Positions 25,358 through 35,537 of a stretch of DNA of 64,000 nucleotides are shown piece by piece (positions within the stretch are counted from its first letter, which is position 1; each line of letters begins with the position of its first letter). The notes under the pieces were generated by a model, which was given only the letters and a program-made list of their open reading frames with translations, searched no databases and was not told where the DNA came from. Source of the stretch: Gammaproteobacteria bacterium (lineage in GTDB: Bacteria > Pseudomonadota > Gammaproteobacteria > Arenicellales > UBA868); contig JAAZZE010000003.1 in the NCBI GenBank assembly GCA_014239255.1, positions 1 to 64,000 on the forward strand, given 5' to 3'. Both the position numbers and the translations under genes were made by a program.

Positions 25358-28300
25358 GTGCCCGGCTATGCCGAACTGCACTGCCTGTCAAATTTCAGCT
25401 TTCTGCGCGGCGCCTCACACCCTGCTGAACTGGTCCGCCGAGCTTCTGAATTGGGTTATCGGGCCCTGGCACTGACTGACGAGTGCAGTATCGCCGGCAC
25501 AGTGCGGGCGCATGTTGCTGCACGGGAGTTGGGCTTACAACTCATCATTGGCAGCGAATTCACGCTGGAAAATGGCAATAATCTGGTTCTGTTAGCAACG
25601 AATCGAGAAGGTTACCGCCACCTGGTCCGGTTAATTACTCAGGCGCGCCAGCGTGCAGGCAAGGGCTTGTACTCTTTGAACATTGATGACCTTTGTATAA
25701 AGCGCCTGCAGAACTGCCTCGCTTTGCTGCCGTGTGATCCGACTCCAGCGCCAGCAACCACTCTTACGGAGCGCTACCGGACCCTGTCTTATCACGCCAG
25801 GCATATCCAGTCATTAATGCCTGGGCGAACCTGGCTGACACTCGAGCAATCCAGTAACGGAGGTGATCAGGCACACCAAAAAGCGCTGAAGGTTTTGTCA
25901 CAAAAAACAGGCGTACCTCTGGTTGCCACTGGCAACGTACATATGCACGTACGCTCACGCCAGGCATTACAAGACACCTTAACCGCGATACGGCGCAAAC
26001 AATCGGTGACTGAAATCAAGTATGGCCTTGCACCCAACGCCGAGCGCCACCTGCGAACCCCTGCTGTTCTCGAGTGCATCTATCCTCGCACTTTGCTCGA
26101 TGAGAGCGTAAAAATAGCCCGCCGCTGTAATTTTTCGTTAAATGAGCTGAACTACACCTATCCACGCAAGTTCATACCTGCCGACCTCACACCAACACAG
26201 TACCTGCGCCGGTTAACCAAAGCAGGCATGACGACACGTTGGCCTGATGGCCCATCGCTCAAGGTGGTTCAACAGATTGAACACGAACTGACTTTGATTG
26301 AAGAGCTCGATTACGAAAGTTACTTTCTAACCGTCTACGACATTGTTCGTTTTGCCCGCTCACAGGGCATTCTCTGCCAGGGCCGGGGTTCGGCAGCCAA
26401 CTCAGCCGTGTGCTTTGCGCTTGGCATCACCGAAGTGGACCCAGCCCATATGGAGATCCTGTTCGAACGGTTTATCTCTCGTGAGCGCAATGAACCGCCA
26501 GACATTGATGTCGATTTTGAACATGAACGTCGTGAAGAGGTGATGCAGTACGTTTACCGGCGTTACGGGCGCAAGCGGGCCGCTTTAACCGGCGCAGTCA
26601 TCACCTATCGCCCACGCAGTGCCATTCGGGATATCGGGCGTGCGCTGAATCTGTCCAAAGACCAACTTGATCGTCTGGCCGGTAATCTTGCCTGGTGGCA
26701 AAACGGGAAGGTTGTGCCCCAGCGTGTGCGTGAGATCGGCCTGGACCCTAAGGGTCCGGTCCTGCGAAAGCTGCTGGCATTGGTCGAGGAGTTGGTTGGC
26801 TTTCCACGCCACTTGTCACAGCACTCTGGAGGCTTTGTTATTTCCCATGAGCCATTGTGTGATCTGGTGCCTATCGAAAACGCAGCTATGGCAGATCGGA
26901 CGGTAATCCAGTGGGATAAAGACGATATCGATGCGCTGGGTCTACTCAAAGTGGACTGCCTGGCACTGGGCATGCTGAGCGCGATTCATAAAGCATTCGA
27001 TCTGCTCAAGCAGCATCGCGGCAAAACGCTGTCCATGGCTACGCTACCCCAGGAAGACCCCGCGGTATACCGGATGATCAGCCGTGCCGACACCGTAGGT
27101 GTTTTTCAGATCGAATCACGCGCACAAATGGCTATGCTACCGCGCTTACGGCCACGCTGTTTTTATGATCTGGTCATCGAGGTTGCCATCGTCCGGCCGG
27201 GTCCTATCCAGGGCGACATGGTGCATCCCTACCTGCGGCGACGTAACGGTGAAGAGGAAGTCACTTATCCCAGCGAAGCGGTCCGTGAGGTGCTCGAGCG
27301 CACGCTGGGAGTGCCTATATTCCAGGAACAGGTTATCAAACTGGCAATGGTTGCTGCAGGCTTTACCCCGGGAGAGGCCGATGGCCTGCGACGTGCGATG
27401 GCCGCCTGGAAACGCCACGGCGGGCTTGGGCATTATGAAACGCAATTAATTGAGGGTATGCGTGAACGTGGTTACAGTGAGGCTTTTGCACGACGCATCT
27501 ACCAGCAAATCCTGGGCTTTGGTGAATATGGTTTTCCCGAGTCGCATGCGGCCAGTTTCGCATTATTGGTATATGTTTCGGCCTGGCTTAAGTGTCACCA
27601 ACCAGCTGCATTTACCTGCGCTTTACTGAACAGTCAGCCAATGGGCTTCTATACGCCTTCACAATTGGTACAGGATGTACGTCGGCATGGCGTTGCCATA
27701 CGTCCTATTGACGTTATGAAGAGCGCCTGGGATTGCACATTGGAGTCGAAGGGGGCAGATCTTGTATTGCGCCTGGGGTTAAGAATGGTTAAGCATCTTA
27801 GCTATACCGGCGCCAAGCGATTACTCGATGCGCGACAGCATCGAGTCTTTACCAGCGTCGATGATCTTGCCCATCGCGCCTTACTGGAGCGGGGTGACCT
27901 GCGCGCACTGGCTAGCGCCAATGCCTTATCAACTCTGGTGCAGCATCACCGCCGTCAAGCTGGATGGCTGGTTAGCGGTATTGAGAAACCCTCCCCGGTA
28001 TTTCCCCAACCTCATATCTGTGAAGCCACGCCATTACTGAATACACCACATGCGGGTGAAGAAGCCTGTGCTGATTACGCCAGCACCGGCCTAACCCTGG
28101 GCCCACACCCATTAGCTCTACTGCGTAACCAACTGCGAACGCTTGGCGTCATTACCAGCGATGGTATTACACAAAAAGAAGATGGTCACTATGTGCACAC
28201 GGCGGGAATCGTTACCACTCGACAACGGCCAGCCAGCGCTAACAATGTCACCTTTGTAACGCTTGAAGATGAGACCGGCAACACCAACCTGGTGATATGG

Positions 28301-28468
28301 CAGCGCCTGGCTGAAAACCAGCATCAAGTGCTGGTCGGGGCGCGACTACTTGGTGTTCACGGACAAATTCAACGCCACGGCAATGTAATCCATGTCATTG
28401 CCGGCAGGCTGAACGATTACACGGCACTGCTGGGAAGCCTCACCACTCACAGTCGGGATTTTCGCTAG
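25358..28468 (+). CDS. dnaE2: Error-prone DNA polymerase DnaE2 (ImuC)
   Basis: This 1036-residue C-family polymerase starts with the PHP domain (YAELHCLSNFSFLRGASHP, LALTDECSIAGTVRAH). The polymerase core follows, with GRGSAANSAVCFALGIT and the catalytic PDIDVDFEHERREEV. The C-terminal half holds helix-hairpin-helix motifs and an OB fold (VTFVTLEDETGNTNLVIW). Length and opening sequence fit DnaE2 rather than replicative DnaE, which is longer. DnaE2 performs mutagenic translesion synthesis in the SOS response, usually with ImuA and ImuB; neither is beside it here. The GTG start lies just after a LexA box. Confidence 0.95.
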   Translation: MPGYAELHCLSNFSFLRGASHPAELVRRASELGYRALALTDECSIAGTVRAHVAARELGLQLIIGSEFTLENGNNLVLLATNREGYRHLVRLITQARQRAGKGLYSLNIDDLCIKRLQNCLALLPCDPTPAPATTLTERYRTLSYHARHIQSLMPGRTWLTLEQSSNGGDQAHQKALKVLSQKTGVPLVATGNVHMHVRSRQALQDTLTAIRRKQSVTEIKYGLAPNAERHLRTPAVLECIYPRTLLDESVKIARRCNFSLNELNYTYPRKFIPADLTPTQYLRRLTKAGMTTRWPDGPSLKVVQQIEHELTLIEELDYESYFLTVYDIVRFARSQGILCQGRGSAANSAVCFALGITEVDPAHMEILFERFISRERNEPPDIDVDFEHERREEVMQYVYRRYGRKRAALTGAVITYRPRSAIRDIGRALNLSKDQLDRLAGNLAWWQNGKVVPQRVREIGLDPKGPVLRKLLALVEELVGFPRHLSQHSGGFVISHEPLCDLVPIENAAMADRTVIQWDKDDIDALGLLKVDCLALGMLSAIHKAFDLLKQHRGKTLSMATLPQEDPAVYRMISRADTVGVFQIESRAQMAMLPRLRPRCFYDLVIEVAIVRPGPIQGDMVHPYLRRRNGEEEVTYPSEAVREVLERTLGVPIFQEQVIKLAMVAAGFTPGEADGLRRAMAAWKRHGGLGHYETQLIEGMRERGYSEAFARRIYQQILGFGEYGFPESHAASFALLVYVSAWLKCHQPAAFTCALLNSQPMGFYTPSQLVQDVRRHGVAIRPIDVMKSAWDCTLESKGADLVLRLGLRMVKHLSYTGAKRLLDARQHRVFTSVDDLAHRALLERGDLRALASANALSTLVQHHRRQAGWLVSGIEKPSPVFPQPHICEATPLLNTPHAGEEACADYASTGLTLGPHPLALLRNQLRTLGVITSDGITQKEDGHYVHTAGIVTTRQRPASANNVTFVTLEDETGNTNLVIWQRLAENQHQVLVGARLLGVHGQIQRHGNVIHVIAGRLNDYTALLGSLTTHSRDFR

Positions 28469-28529
28469 GCACCAACAAAAGCCGATCACCGTAGAGTTTT
28501 CCCGCTTGCCATAAGCTAACAACCAAAGG

Positions 28530-29411
28530 CTAGTCGAGACTAAAAGGGATATCGTTAGCAGCACAAGCCGCCTGCACTGTATTACGCAAAAGACAGGCGA
28601 TCGTCATAGGTCCTACTCCACCGGGTACCGGCGTAATGGCTCCGGCGATCGCTGATGCCGAATCAAAATCCACATCACCGACAAGGCGGGTCTTGCCCTC
28701 TTTACCTTCAATTCGATTGATGCCGACATCGATCACCACCGCGCCGGGTTTAATCCAGTCACCGGGTATCATCTGCGGGCGGCCCACCGCCGCCACCAGA
28801 ATATCAGCTTGCCGGCAAACCCCAGCCAAGTCCCGCGTTCGCGAATGTGCAATCGTTACCGTGCAGCTTTGCGCCAGTAGCAACGACCCCATCGGCTTGC
28901 CCACGATATTTGAGCGCCCTACCACCACTGCATTTTTACCGGATAAATCACCCAGTTGATCCCTGAGCAACATCATGCACCCTAACGGTGTACAGGGCAC
29001 CAGGCCGGGCGCACCCGTTGCCAGTCGTCCCACATTCACCAGATGAAAGCCATCTACATCTTTGTCTGGATCGATGGCATTGATGACCGCCTGTGAGTCG
29101 ATCTGATCCGGTAGCGGTAGTTGCACCAGTATGCCGTGAACTTTGGAGTCGTTATTTAACTGTTCGATGACTGCAAGTAATTCTGATTGGCTGGCCGTGT
29201 CCGGCAGTTTATGCTCGTAAGAGTTCATGCCGACTTCCTGTGTCTGCTTACCCTTATTGCGAACATAGACCTCACTTGCCGGGTCTTCTCCTACCAGCAC
29301 GACTGCCAGGCCCGGCACCAAATCATATTCCCTGGCGAGCATGCTTACCGCCTCGGATACTTTTTCCCGCAAGCCAGCGGCAAATACCTTGCCATCAATA
29401 CGTGTCGCCAT
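28530..29411 (-). CDS. folD: Methylenetetrahydrofolate dehydrogenase/cyclohydrolase
   Basis: This 293-residue bifunctional enzyme shows the family motifs [17 protein letters not shown] (active-site Tyr and Lys), [21 protein letters not shown], and the NADP loop [14 protein letters not shown], ending [18 protein letters not shown]. It interconverts methylene-, methenyl- and formyl-tetrahydrofolate. It follows the formate dehydrogenase catalytic subunit by 16 bases in the same direction, which links it to formate and C1 handling. Confidence 0.97.
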   Translation of the reverse strand: MATRIDGKVFAAGLREKVSEAVSMLAREYDLVPGLAVVLVGEDPASEVYVRNKGKQTQEVGMNSYEHKLPDTASQSELLAVIEQLNNDSKVHGILVQLPLPDQIDSQAVINAIDPDKDVDGFHLVNVGRLATGAPGLVPCTPLGCMMLLRDQLGDLSGKNAVVVGRSNIVGKPMGSLLLAQSCTVTIAHSRTRDLAGVCRQADILVAAVGRPQMIPGDWIKPGAVVIDVGINRIEGKEGKTRLVGDVDFDSASAIAGAITPVPGGVGPMTIACLLRNTVQAACAANDIPFSLD

Positions 29412-29427
29412 GGTTTCTCCTTATTCC

Positions 29428-32169
29428 TCAGGCCGGGTTAACTTTTACTGCACAGTACTTAACTTCGGCAATCTTGCCGAATGGATCCAAAGCGGCGTTG
29501 GTCAATAAGTTGGCTGCCGCTTCGTGATAACAAAATGGTATGAAGATCTCGCCGCGTTGAAGCCCGCTATCAGCACGTGCAAGCGCCACCAGTTCGCCGC
29601 GCCGTGATGCGACTCGAAGTGCCCTGCCCTCACTAATCCCAAGTCGTTCAAGGTCTTCGGGGTGTACATTGACCACAGCCTCGGGTTCAATGGCGTCGAG
29701 CACTCTGGCGCGCCGGGTCATAGATCCGGTATGCCAGTGCTCAAGCTGACGTCCAGTGATTAATACGAAGGGGTACTCCTTATCTGGCATCTCATCGGCG
29801 CTCTCAGGCTTGGCCGGGACAAAACGGCCCCGGCCATCCGCCGTTGGAAACGTCTCCTGAAACACCACGCCCTGACCCGGATCCTGATCACCGGCGCACG
29901 GGTAGGTAATACTGTGTTCTTGCTCTAAACGCTGCCAGGTCATCCCGGCAATGCTCGGCATCGCCCCACGCATCTCTTCAAACACATCACTGACATCATC
30001 ATAGTCCCAACCCAGGCCAAGTCGGGCAGCCAGTTGCTGAATGATCCAGATATCATGACGCGCGTCGCCGGGCATGCCCAGCGCTTGCCGGCCCATCTGG
30101 ACACGACGGTCGGTATTGGAAAATGTACCGGTTTTCTCGGGAAAAGCTGAAGCCGGCAATACTACATCGGCGTACGCAGCCGTTTCCGTTAAAAAGATAT
30201 CCTGCACGACCAAGTGATCCAATGCCGCAAGGCCCGCGCGCGCATGATTAAGGTTTGGATCAGACATCGCAGGATTTTCCCCCATGACGTACATGCCCTT
30301 AATGCGCCCTTCACAGGCCGCGTCCATAATCTCAACCACCGTAAGGCCTGGAATCTTGTCAAGGGATACGTTCCAGTATTGGCTAAAGAATTCACTGGCA
30401 TCGTTATCATCGACCCGGCGGTAATCCGGAAACATCATCGGTATCAATCCGGCATCTGAAGCACCCTGAACGTTATTTTGACCACGCAAAGGATGCAGCC
30501 CCGTTCCGGGACGGCCGATATTGCCAGTCATCAACGAAAGCGCAATCAAACAACGCGCGTTGTCGGTACCGTGTACATGCTGAGAAATGCCCATGCCCCA
30601 GAAAATAATCGACTGCTGTGAGCACGCATAGGCTCGCGCCGTCTTGCGGATCACATCGGCATCGATACCGCAAATTGGAGCCATCTCCTCGGGACTGAAA
30701 TGTTTAACGTTCTCACTTAGGGCCTCGAAGTTATGGGTACGCGATGCGATGAAATCCGAATCGACAAGGTCTTCATCGATGATGGTGTGAATCATCGCGT
30801 TCAATAATGCGACATCAGTATCTACACGAAACTGCAGAAAATGATCTGCGTGACGTGCGAGATCGTTACGACGGGGATCCATCACGATCAGTGTCGCACC
30901 GCGCCGGGACGCGTTTTTGATAAAGGTGGCGGCGACCGGATGATTACTGGTGGGATTGGCGCCGATCACTACGATGACTTCAGCCAAGGCCGCGTCTTCC
31001 ACCTGATTGGAGACCGCCCCCGAGCCTATACCTTCAAGCAGGGCGACCACCGATGAGGCATGACAAAGCCGGGTACAGTGATCAACGTTGTTCGTGCCAA
31101 AGCCGGTGCGCACCAGTTTCTGAAATAGATAGGCTTCTTCGTTACTTCCTTTGGCCGATCCAAAACCCGCCAATGCGTTAGGACCGTGCGCCTCCCGAAT
31201 GTCCTTTAGTCCATTGGCCGCGATGTCCAACGCCTCTTCCCAGGAAGCTGGACGAAACATTTTTGCAGGATCTGCCGGGTCGAAATGATCGTTCAGGCCC
31301 TTGGGGACCCCTTCTTTTCGAACCCAGGGTATCGTCAAGCGCTCAGCATGGCTGACATAGTCAAAACCATAACGCCCTTTTACACAAAGTCGACTTTTAT
31401 TAGCGGGCCCATCACGGCCGGTCACATACCGAATCTGGTTATCTTTTATATGATAGGTCAGAAGGCATCCGACACCGCAGTACGGGCAAGCCGAATCGAC
31501 CGTCTTGTCTATATTTTCAAGACCCACGTCGCCGGCCGGCATCAACGCCCCCGTGGGGCAGGCCTGCACGCATTCGCCGCAGCCAACGCACGAGCTCTGG
31601 CCAAGGGCATCACCCACGTCGAAAACGATCTGCGCGTGAGCACCGCGAAAGGCAAGCCCAATCACATCGTTCATTTGTTCGTCGCGGCAGGCTCTGACGC
31701 AACGGGTACACTGGATGCAACTCTCCAGCTTAACTGCAATCGCCGGATGGGAAATATCGGCACTGGGTTGAGCTCGGCCGCCAAAACGGCTTGTACGCAC
31801 GTCGAATTTGTTGCACCACTCATCAAGTTCAGATGCCTGGGTGTGGCTGGATTCGCCAACCTCGCCATGCAGTAACTCGAGTATCAACGACTGAGAACTT
31901 TTAGCGCGGGCACTGTTACTGACAACGCGCATTCCATCGACCGGTGTCCGACAGCACGAAGGTGCCAGCACCCGCTCACCCTCGATCTCTACCATACAGG
32001 CGCGGCAGTTGCCGGCGGCGGCAAGACCATCTGCATAACACAGGTGCGGAATCTCTATCCCTTCGCGCCGTGCGACCTGCAAGATACTCTCGCCAGAACC
32101 TGCACTGACCTCATGGCCATTTAAGGAAAACCTAACGGTGGCGTCGACGCTGGAATCGGAAAGGTTCAT
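29428..32169 (-). CDS. fdsA: NAD-dependent formate dehydrogenase, catalytic alpha subunit
   Basis: I start this at the ATG at 32169, which overlaps the upstream stop as ATGA; the track start adds 13 residues. The domains in order are a 2Fe-2S ferredoxin fold (HLCYADGLAAAGNCRACMVE), a His-Cys cluster loop, two 4Fe-4S motifs (CIQCTRCVRAC and CVGCGECVQACPTGAL), then the bis-MGD domain with its own cluster (CPYCGVGC) and the metal-ligand Cys in CTRLCHASS. The C-terminal cofactor-binding domain ends the protein. It oxidises formate to CO2. Mo or W cannot be told apart, but the two-gene layout resembles the tungsten FDH1 of methylobacteria. A selenocysteine is not used. Confidence 0.93.
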   Translation of the reverse strand: MNLSDSSVDATVRFSLNGHEVSAGSGESILQVARREGIEIPHLCYADGLAAAGNCRACMVEIEGERVLAPSCCRTPVDGMRVVSNSARAKSSQSLILELLHGEVGESSHTQASELDEWCNKFDVRTSRFGGRAQPSADISHPAIAVKLESCIQCTRCVRACRDEQMNDVIGLAFRGAHAQIVFDVGDALGQSSCVGCGECVQACPTGALMPAGDVGLENIDKTVDSACPYCGVGCLLTYHIKDNQIRYVTGRDGPANKSRLCVKGRYGFDYVSHAERLTIPWVRKEGVPKGLNDHFDPADPAKMFRPASWEEALDIAANGLKDIREAHGPNALAGFGSAKGSNEEAYLFQKLVRTGFGTNNVDHCTRLCHASSVVALLEGIGSGAVSNQVEDAALAEVIVVIGANPTSNHPVAATFIKNASRRGATLIVMDPRRNDLARHADHFLQFRVDTDVALLNAMIHTIIDEDLVDSDFIASRTHNFEALSENVKHFSPEEMAPICGIDADVIRKTARAYACSQQSIIFWGMGISQHVHGTDNARCLIALSLMTGNIGRPGTGLHPLRGQNNVQGASDAGLIPMMFPDYRRVDDNDASEFFSQYWNVSLDKIPGLTVVEIMDAACEGRIKGMYVMGENPAMSDPNLNHARAGLAALDHLVVQDIFLTETAAYADVVLPASAFPEKTGTFSNTDRRVQMGRQALGMPGDARHDIWIIQQLAARLGLGWDYDDVSDVFEEMRGAMPSIAGMTWQRLEQEHSITYPCAGDQDPGQGVVFQETFPTADGRGRFVPAKPESADEMPDKEYPFVLITGRQLEHWHTGSMTRRARVLDAIEPEAVVNVHPEDLERLGISEGRALRVASRRGELVALARADSGLQRGEIFIPFCYHEAAANLLTNAALDPFGKIAEVKYCAVKVNPA

Positions 32170-33848
32170 TGACAGCCAACCTCCTTGGGAAAGTAGCGGA
32201 TCGTACAACGTATGGGGTTTGGTGCGGCCTGACCGAGTCCGCAGATCGAGGCGTCTTCCATCACCGTGGCAAGTTCTTCAAGTAAAGGAGCATCCCAACT
32301 GGAACTTTCCATTAACTGTGCCGCCCGGCTACAACCCACTCGACATGGCGTACATTGGCCGCAGGATTCGTGGGCGAAAAACTGAATGGTGTTGCGCGCA
32401 GCATCTCTTACTTGATCATGATCGGAAAGGATGATCACAGCGGCAGAACCGATGAAGCAGCCATGCGTCTGTAGGGTATCAAAATCCAACGGCTCGTCAG
32501 CCAGTGTGGCAGGCAGGATACCGCCCGAGGCCCCGCCCGGAAAATACGCATAGAGGCTATGACCTTCGGGCATTCCACCGCAGTATTCATCGATCAGTTC
32601 ACGCACGCTAATACCGGCCGGTGCCAGGTGTACACCTGGTTTGTTTATCCGACCACTGACCGAAAATGAGCGAAGTCCCTGGCGCCCACGACGGCCCTCA
32701 CCACTAAACCACTTAGCGCCTCGCTCGATGATTTCTCGAACCCAATAAAGTGTCTCGCAGTTATGCTCCAGCGTGGGACGACCAAACAGGCCAACCTGGG
32801 CCACATAAGGCGGGCGTAGCCGCGGCATACCGCGTTTACCCTCAATCGACTCGATCATCGCCGACTCTTCACCGCAGATATAGGCTCCGGCACCACGGCG
32901 CACAAATAATTCGGGAAGCGATCGATCGAAACCATCCTGAAGCTCCTTAATCGCACTCTGGAGAATCTCGATCACACCGGGATATTCGTCTCGAACATAG
33001 AGGTAGCACGCATCAATGCCAATCACCTGTGCGGCTATCAACACACCTTCGAGAAAACGGTGCGGATCACGCTCCAGATAATAGCGGTCTTTGAACGTGC
33101 CCGGTTCGCCTTCATCGATATTGACTGCCATCAGCCTCGGTGCAGGTTGCTCTTTGAGGATGCGCCACTTACGCCCGGCTGGAAAACCAGCGCCGCCAAG
33201 GCCTCGAAGCCCGGAGGACTCGAGTTCTTTAATGATACCCTCGCCAAGCCGATTATCGTCGGCACAACGTCGCGCCAACGCATAGCCCCCATCGGCACAA
33301 TAGGCATCAAAACGAATCCAGTCATCGGGTGTAGCCGGCGCTGTCAGGTTGGCATCGAGGCACTCGGCTACGCTCTGTCGAGTAGCGTGAGCCACTGCGC
33401 GCTTACCGACCACGGCAACCGGCGCCTGATCGCAACGCCCAACACAAGGCACCGCCTGGATCCGAACGCCATCTCCCAACCCTTTTTGCAATGCACCCAG
33501 CAATTGGGTGGCGCCAAACATCTCACAGGTCACCGAGTTACACACCCGGACCGTGAGCGGAGGTGGCGGGGTTTCACCTTCACGAACCACGTCAAAGTGA
33601 TGGTAAAAAGTGGCCACTTCATACACTTCAGTCGGCGCGAGCCTCAGCACATCTGCCAACGCCACCAAATGCTGCGCTGACAAATAGCCATGCGTATCTT
33701 GTAACCGGTGCAGACATTCGATCAGCTGATCCGCTGTCCGGCTAATGCCGGCGATTGCCTCAAGCACTTCATCTCGTGCGATAGCATCGACAGCGTGGCC
33801 CTTAGCGCGCCCAGGCAGGCGATTACGCTTGGTATTGGGGTTTTTCAT
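32166..33848 (-). CDS. Formate dehydrogenase beta subunit, NuoE-NuoF fusion
   Basis: This 560-residue protein joins a NuoE/FdsG-like thioredoxin-fold 2Fe-2S domain (residues 1 to about 160; VCNSVTCEMFGATQ and VPCVGRCDQAPVAV hold the four Cys) to a NuoF/FdsB-like domain. The second part has the FMN loop LRGLGGAGFPAGRKW, the NADH site IDEGEPGTFKDRYYLE, RRGAGAYICGEESAM, and a C-terminal 4Fe-4S motif ESCGQCTPCRVGC. It passes electrons from the catalytic subunit to NAD. In FdsGBA enzymes these are two genes; the fusion matches two-subunit enzymes such as methylobacterial FDH1. It leads the operon that continues with fdsA and folD. Confidence 0.93.
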   Translation of the reverse strand: MKNPNTKRNRLPGRAKGHAVDAIARDEVLEAIAGISRTADQLIECLHRLQDTHGYLSAQHLVALADVLRLAPTEVYEVATFYHHFDVVREGETPPPPLTVRVCNSVTCEMFGATQLLGALQKGLGDGVRIQAVPCVGRCDQAPVAVVGKRAVAHATRQSVAECLDANLTAPATPDDWIRFDAYCADGGYALARRCADDNRLGEGIIKELESSGLRGLGGAGFPAGRKWRILKEQPAPRLMAVNIDEGEPGTFKDRYYLERDPHRFLEGVLIAAQVIGIDACYLYVRDEYPGVIEILQSAIKELQDGFDRSLPELFVRRGAGAYICGEESAMIESIEGKRGMPRLRPPYVAQVGLFGRPTLEHNCETLYWVREIIERGAKWFSGEGRRGRQGLRSFSVSGRINKPGVHLAPAGISVRELIDEYCGGMPEGHSLYAYFPGGASGGILPATLADEPLDFDTLQTHGCFIGSAAVIILSDHDQVRDAARNTIQFFAHESCGQCTPCRVGCSRAAQLMESSSWDAPLLEELATVMEDASICGLGQAAPNPIRCTIRYFPKEVGCQ

Positions 33849-34230
33849 AAATTTTCCAGTGCTGATCGAGCAGACGGAGGCATTGTAGCGGGATACTCTC
33901 TAGACATTGATAGACTGTTTTAATCAAATCATCGCCGCGCTTGAGGAAATTGATAGCCGAAATTCGTCATAAAGGTAACCACCTTGTGAGAAACTGAAAT
34001 GGCTATGAGGTCCTTCTCACTCTCTAAGGCCAACAGATTTAAGTCGTCGGATAATGTCGGTGCTTCACTTTGTGAGCGTAGCTACAATTGCAGTATAGAT
34101 CGGTGGACGACACCAATTCTAATCCGGGCTGGCGCATGTGCAGGAGATTGGCCCCATAATCTGCCCGTGAACCCGTATCTCACACCATTACCGATCAATA
34201 TCGAAAGACCAATACCACGAATGGGGAGTA
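33849..34230. other. Divergent intergenic region between formate dehydrogenase and ccmAB
   Basis: This 382-base gap lies between two divergent operons and should hold both promoters. ORFs on the track here (33999-34250) have no family features. I see no tRNA, riboswitch-like core or strong inverted repeat. GGGGAG just before ccmA is the likely ribosome site. Confidence 0.5.
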
Positions 34231-34857
34231 ATGCAATTGAATATGCTTGAAGCCCGTTCTCTGGGTTGCGTGCGGGGTACCCGGCTGCTATTCGATGATA
34301 TCAGCTTCCAGATCCGCCCTGGTGAGATCCGCCAGGTCCGTGGCACGAACGGCGCAGGCAAAACCAGCCTGTTGCGTATCTTATGTGGCCTCAGCCTGCC
34401 GGAACGTGGTGAGGTACTGTGGGACGGAGCACCTATCGACCAGGATCGCGCCCGCTACCATGCGCAATTGGCGTACGTAGGCCATGCCCCTGGATTGAAA
34501 CTCGATCTGACCGCGCGAGAGAACCTATTGTTTGCGCTTTCTTTGCAGGAGACCCAGGAACACGCGGACATTGATGTGGTGCTCGAGCGCCTAGGACTGG
34601 ATGCGTCGGCTAATCTTGTATGCCGTCATTTATCGGCCGGGCAACTTCGGCGTGTCGCTATTGCCCGATTACACCTTGCCAGCGCCCTTTTGTGGATTCT
34701 CGATGAGCCATTTTCTGCGATCGACTCACAAGGGGTCAGTGACATCGAAACCCTGCTCGGCACCCACCTCGATACCGGTGGAATGGTCATTTTTACCAGC
34801 CACCAAGCTATTCAGATCGCACAATACCCAATCACCACCATCGAATTGAGTTCATGA
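34231..34857 (+). CDS. ccmA: Haem exporter ATPase CcmA (cytochrome c maturation)
   Basis: This 208-residue ABC ATPase has Walker A GTNGAGKTSL, the signature LSAGQLRRVAIARL and Walker B LWILDEPFSAID. The LRILCGLSLPERGEV region and the H-loop (FTSHQ) match CcmA. It overlaps ccmB by 4 bases. With CcmB it powers release of haem from the CcmC/CcmE complex during cytochrome c assembly. The start could also be an in-frame codon a few positions later, because GGGGAG is only 2 bases before this ATG. Confidence 0.93.
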   Translation: MQLNMLEARSLGCVRGTRLLFDDISFQIRPGEIRQVRGTNGAGKTSLLRILCGLSLPERGEVLWDGAPIDQDRARYHAQLAYVGHAPGLKLDLTARENLLFALSLQETQEHADIDVVLERLGLDASANLVCRHLSAGQLRRVAIARLHLASALLWILDEPFSAIDSQGVSDIETLLGTHLDTGGMVIFTSHQAIQIAQYPITTIELSS

Positions 34858-35537
34858 TGGCGCCCACGCTTGGTAATGCTCTGGTCGCCCTGGTCCGCCG
34901 GGACATCCGGCTGGTTGTTCGGCATCGCTTTGAAATTGCCAACCCGGTCCTTTTTTTCATCATCGTGGTTGCACTATTTCCCTTTGGCGTAGGATCAGAC
35001 CCCGCACAACTGGCCCTTATCGGCTCGGGAATCATCTGGGTAGCGGCGCTGCTCGCTACCCTGTTAGCGCTTGAGGGTCTTTTCCGTTCCGACTTTGAAG
35101 ATGGCACACTGGAACAGATGGCGCTTGGACTTCACCCCCTCTCGGCACTGGTGTTAAGTAAGGTTTTCGTCCATTGGTGTGCCACCGGCCTACCTCTCCT
35201 TATAGCGGCACCGCTGCTCGGACTACTTCTCAATATGAGCGTTACCGGGCAACTAACGCTATTGGCCGCGCTGGCACTGGGTACACCAACACTTAGCCTG
35301 ATTGGTGCCGTCGGGATGGCGTTGACCGTCGGGGTGAAACGTGGTGGCCTGCTTCTGACTTTGCTGGTCCTTCCACTTTATGTCCCGGTGTTGATCTTCG
35401 GCTCCAGCGTGGTTCTGGCTGCCGAGGCCGGACTGCCTACGGCTGGACATTTTTATGCTCTTGGCGCGATGGCAGTCCTGGCACTTTCGTTAGCGCCGCT
35501 GGCAACTAGCGCAGCATTGCGCATTAGTTTGAACTGA
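34854..35537 (+). CDS. ccmB: Haem exporter membrane protein CcmB
   Basis: This 227-residue protein has six hydrophobic helices. It opens with a basic amphipathic stretch (VRRDIRLVVRHRFEIANPVLFFIIV) and carries FRSDFEDGTLEQMAL, a CcmB hallmark. It is the membrane partner of CcmA. The usual ccmC, ccmD, ccmE, ccmF, ccmG and ccmH genes do not follow; the next gene is convergent ilvD. Confidence 0.93.
   Translation: MMAPTLGNALVALVRRDIRLVVRHRFEIANPVLFFIIVVALFPFGVGSDPAQLALIGSGIIWVAALLATLLALEGLFRSDFEDGTLEQMALGLHPLSALVLSKVFVHWCATGLPLLIAAPLLGLLLNMSVTGQLTLLAALALGTPTLSLIGAVGMALTVGVKRGGLLLTLLVLPLYVPVLIFGSSVVLAAEAGLPTAGHFYALGAMAVLALSLAPLATSAALRISLN

Noticed and set aside
31285-31875. 196-aa plus-strand ORF
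   Set aside because: It is antisense to the Fe-S part of the formate dehydrogenase alpha subunit and has no domain pattern.
33060-33680. 206-aa plus-strand ORF
   Set aside because: It is antisense to the NuoE-NuoF fusion, whose motifs are unambiguous.
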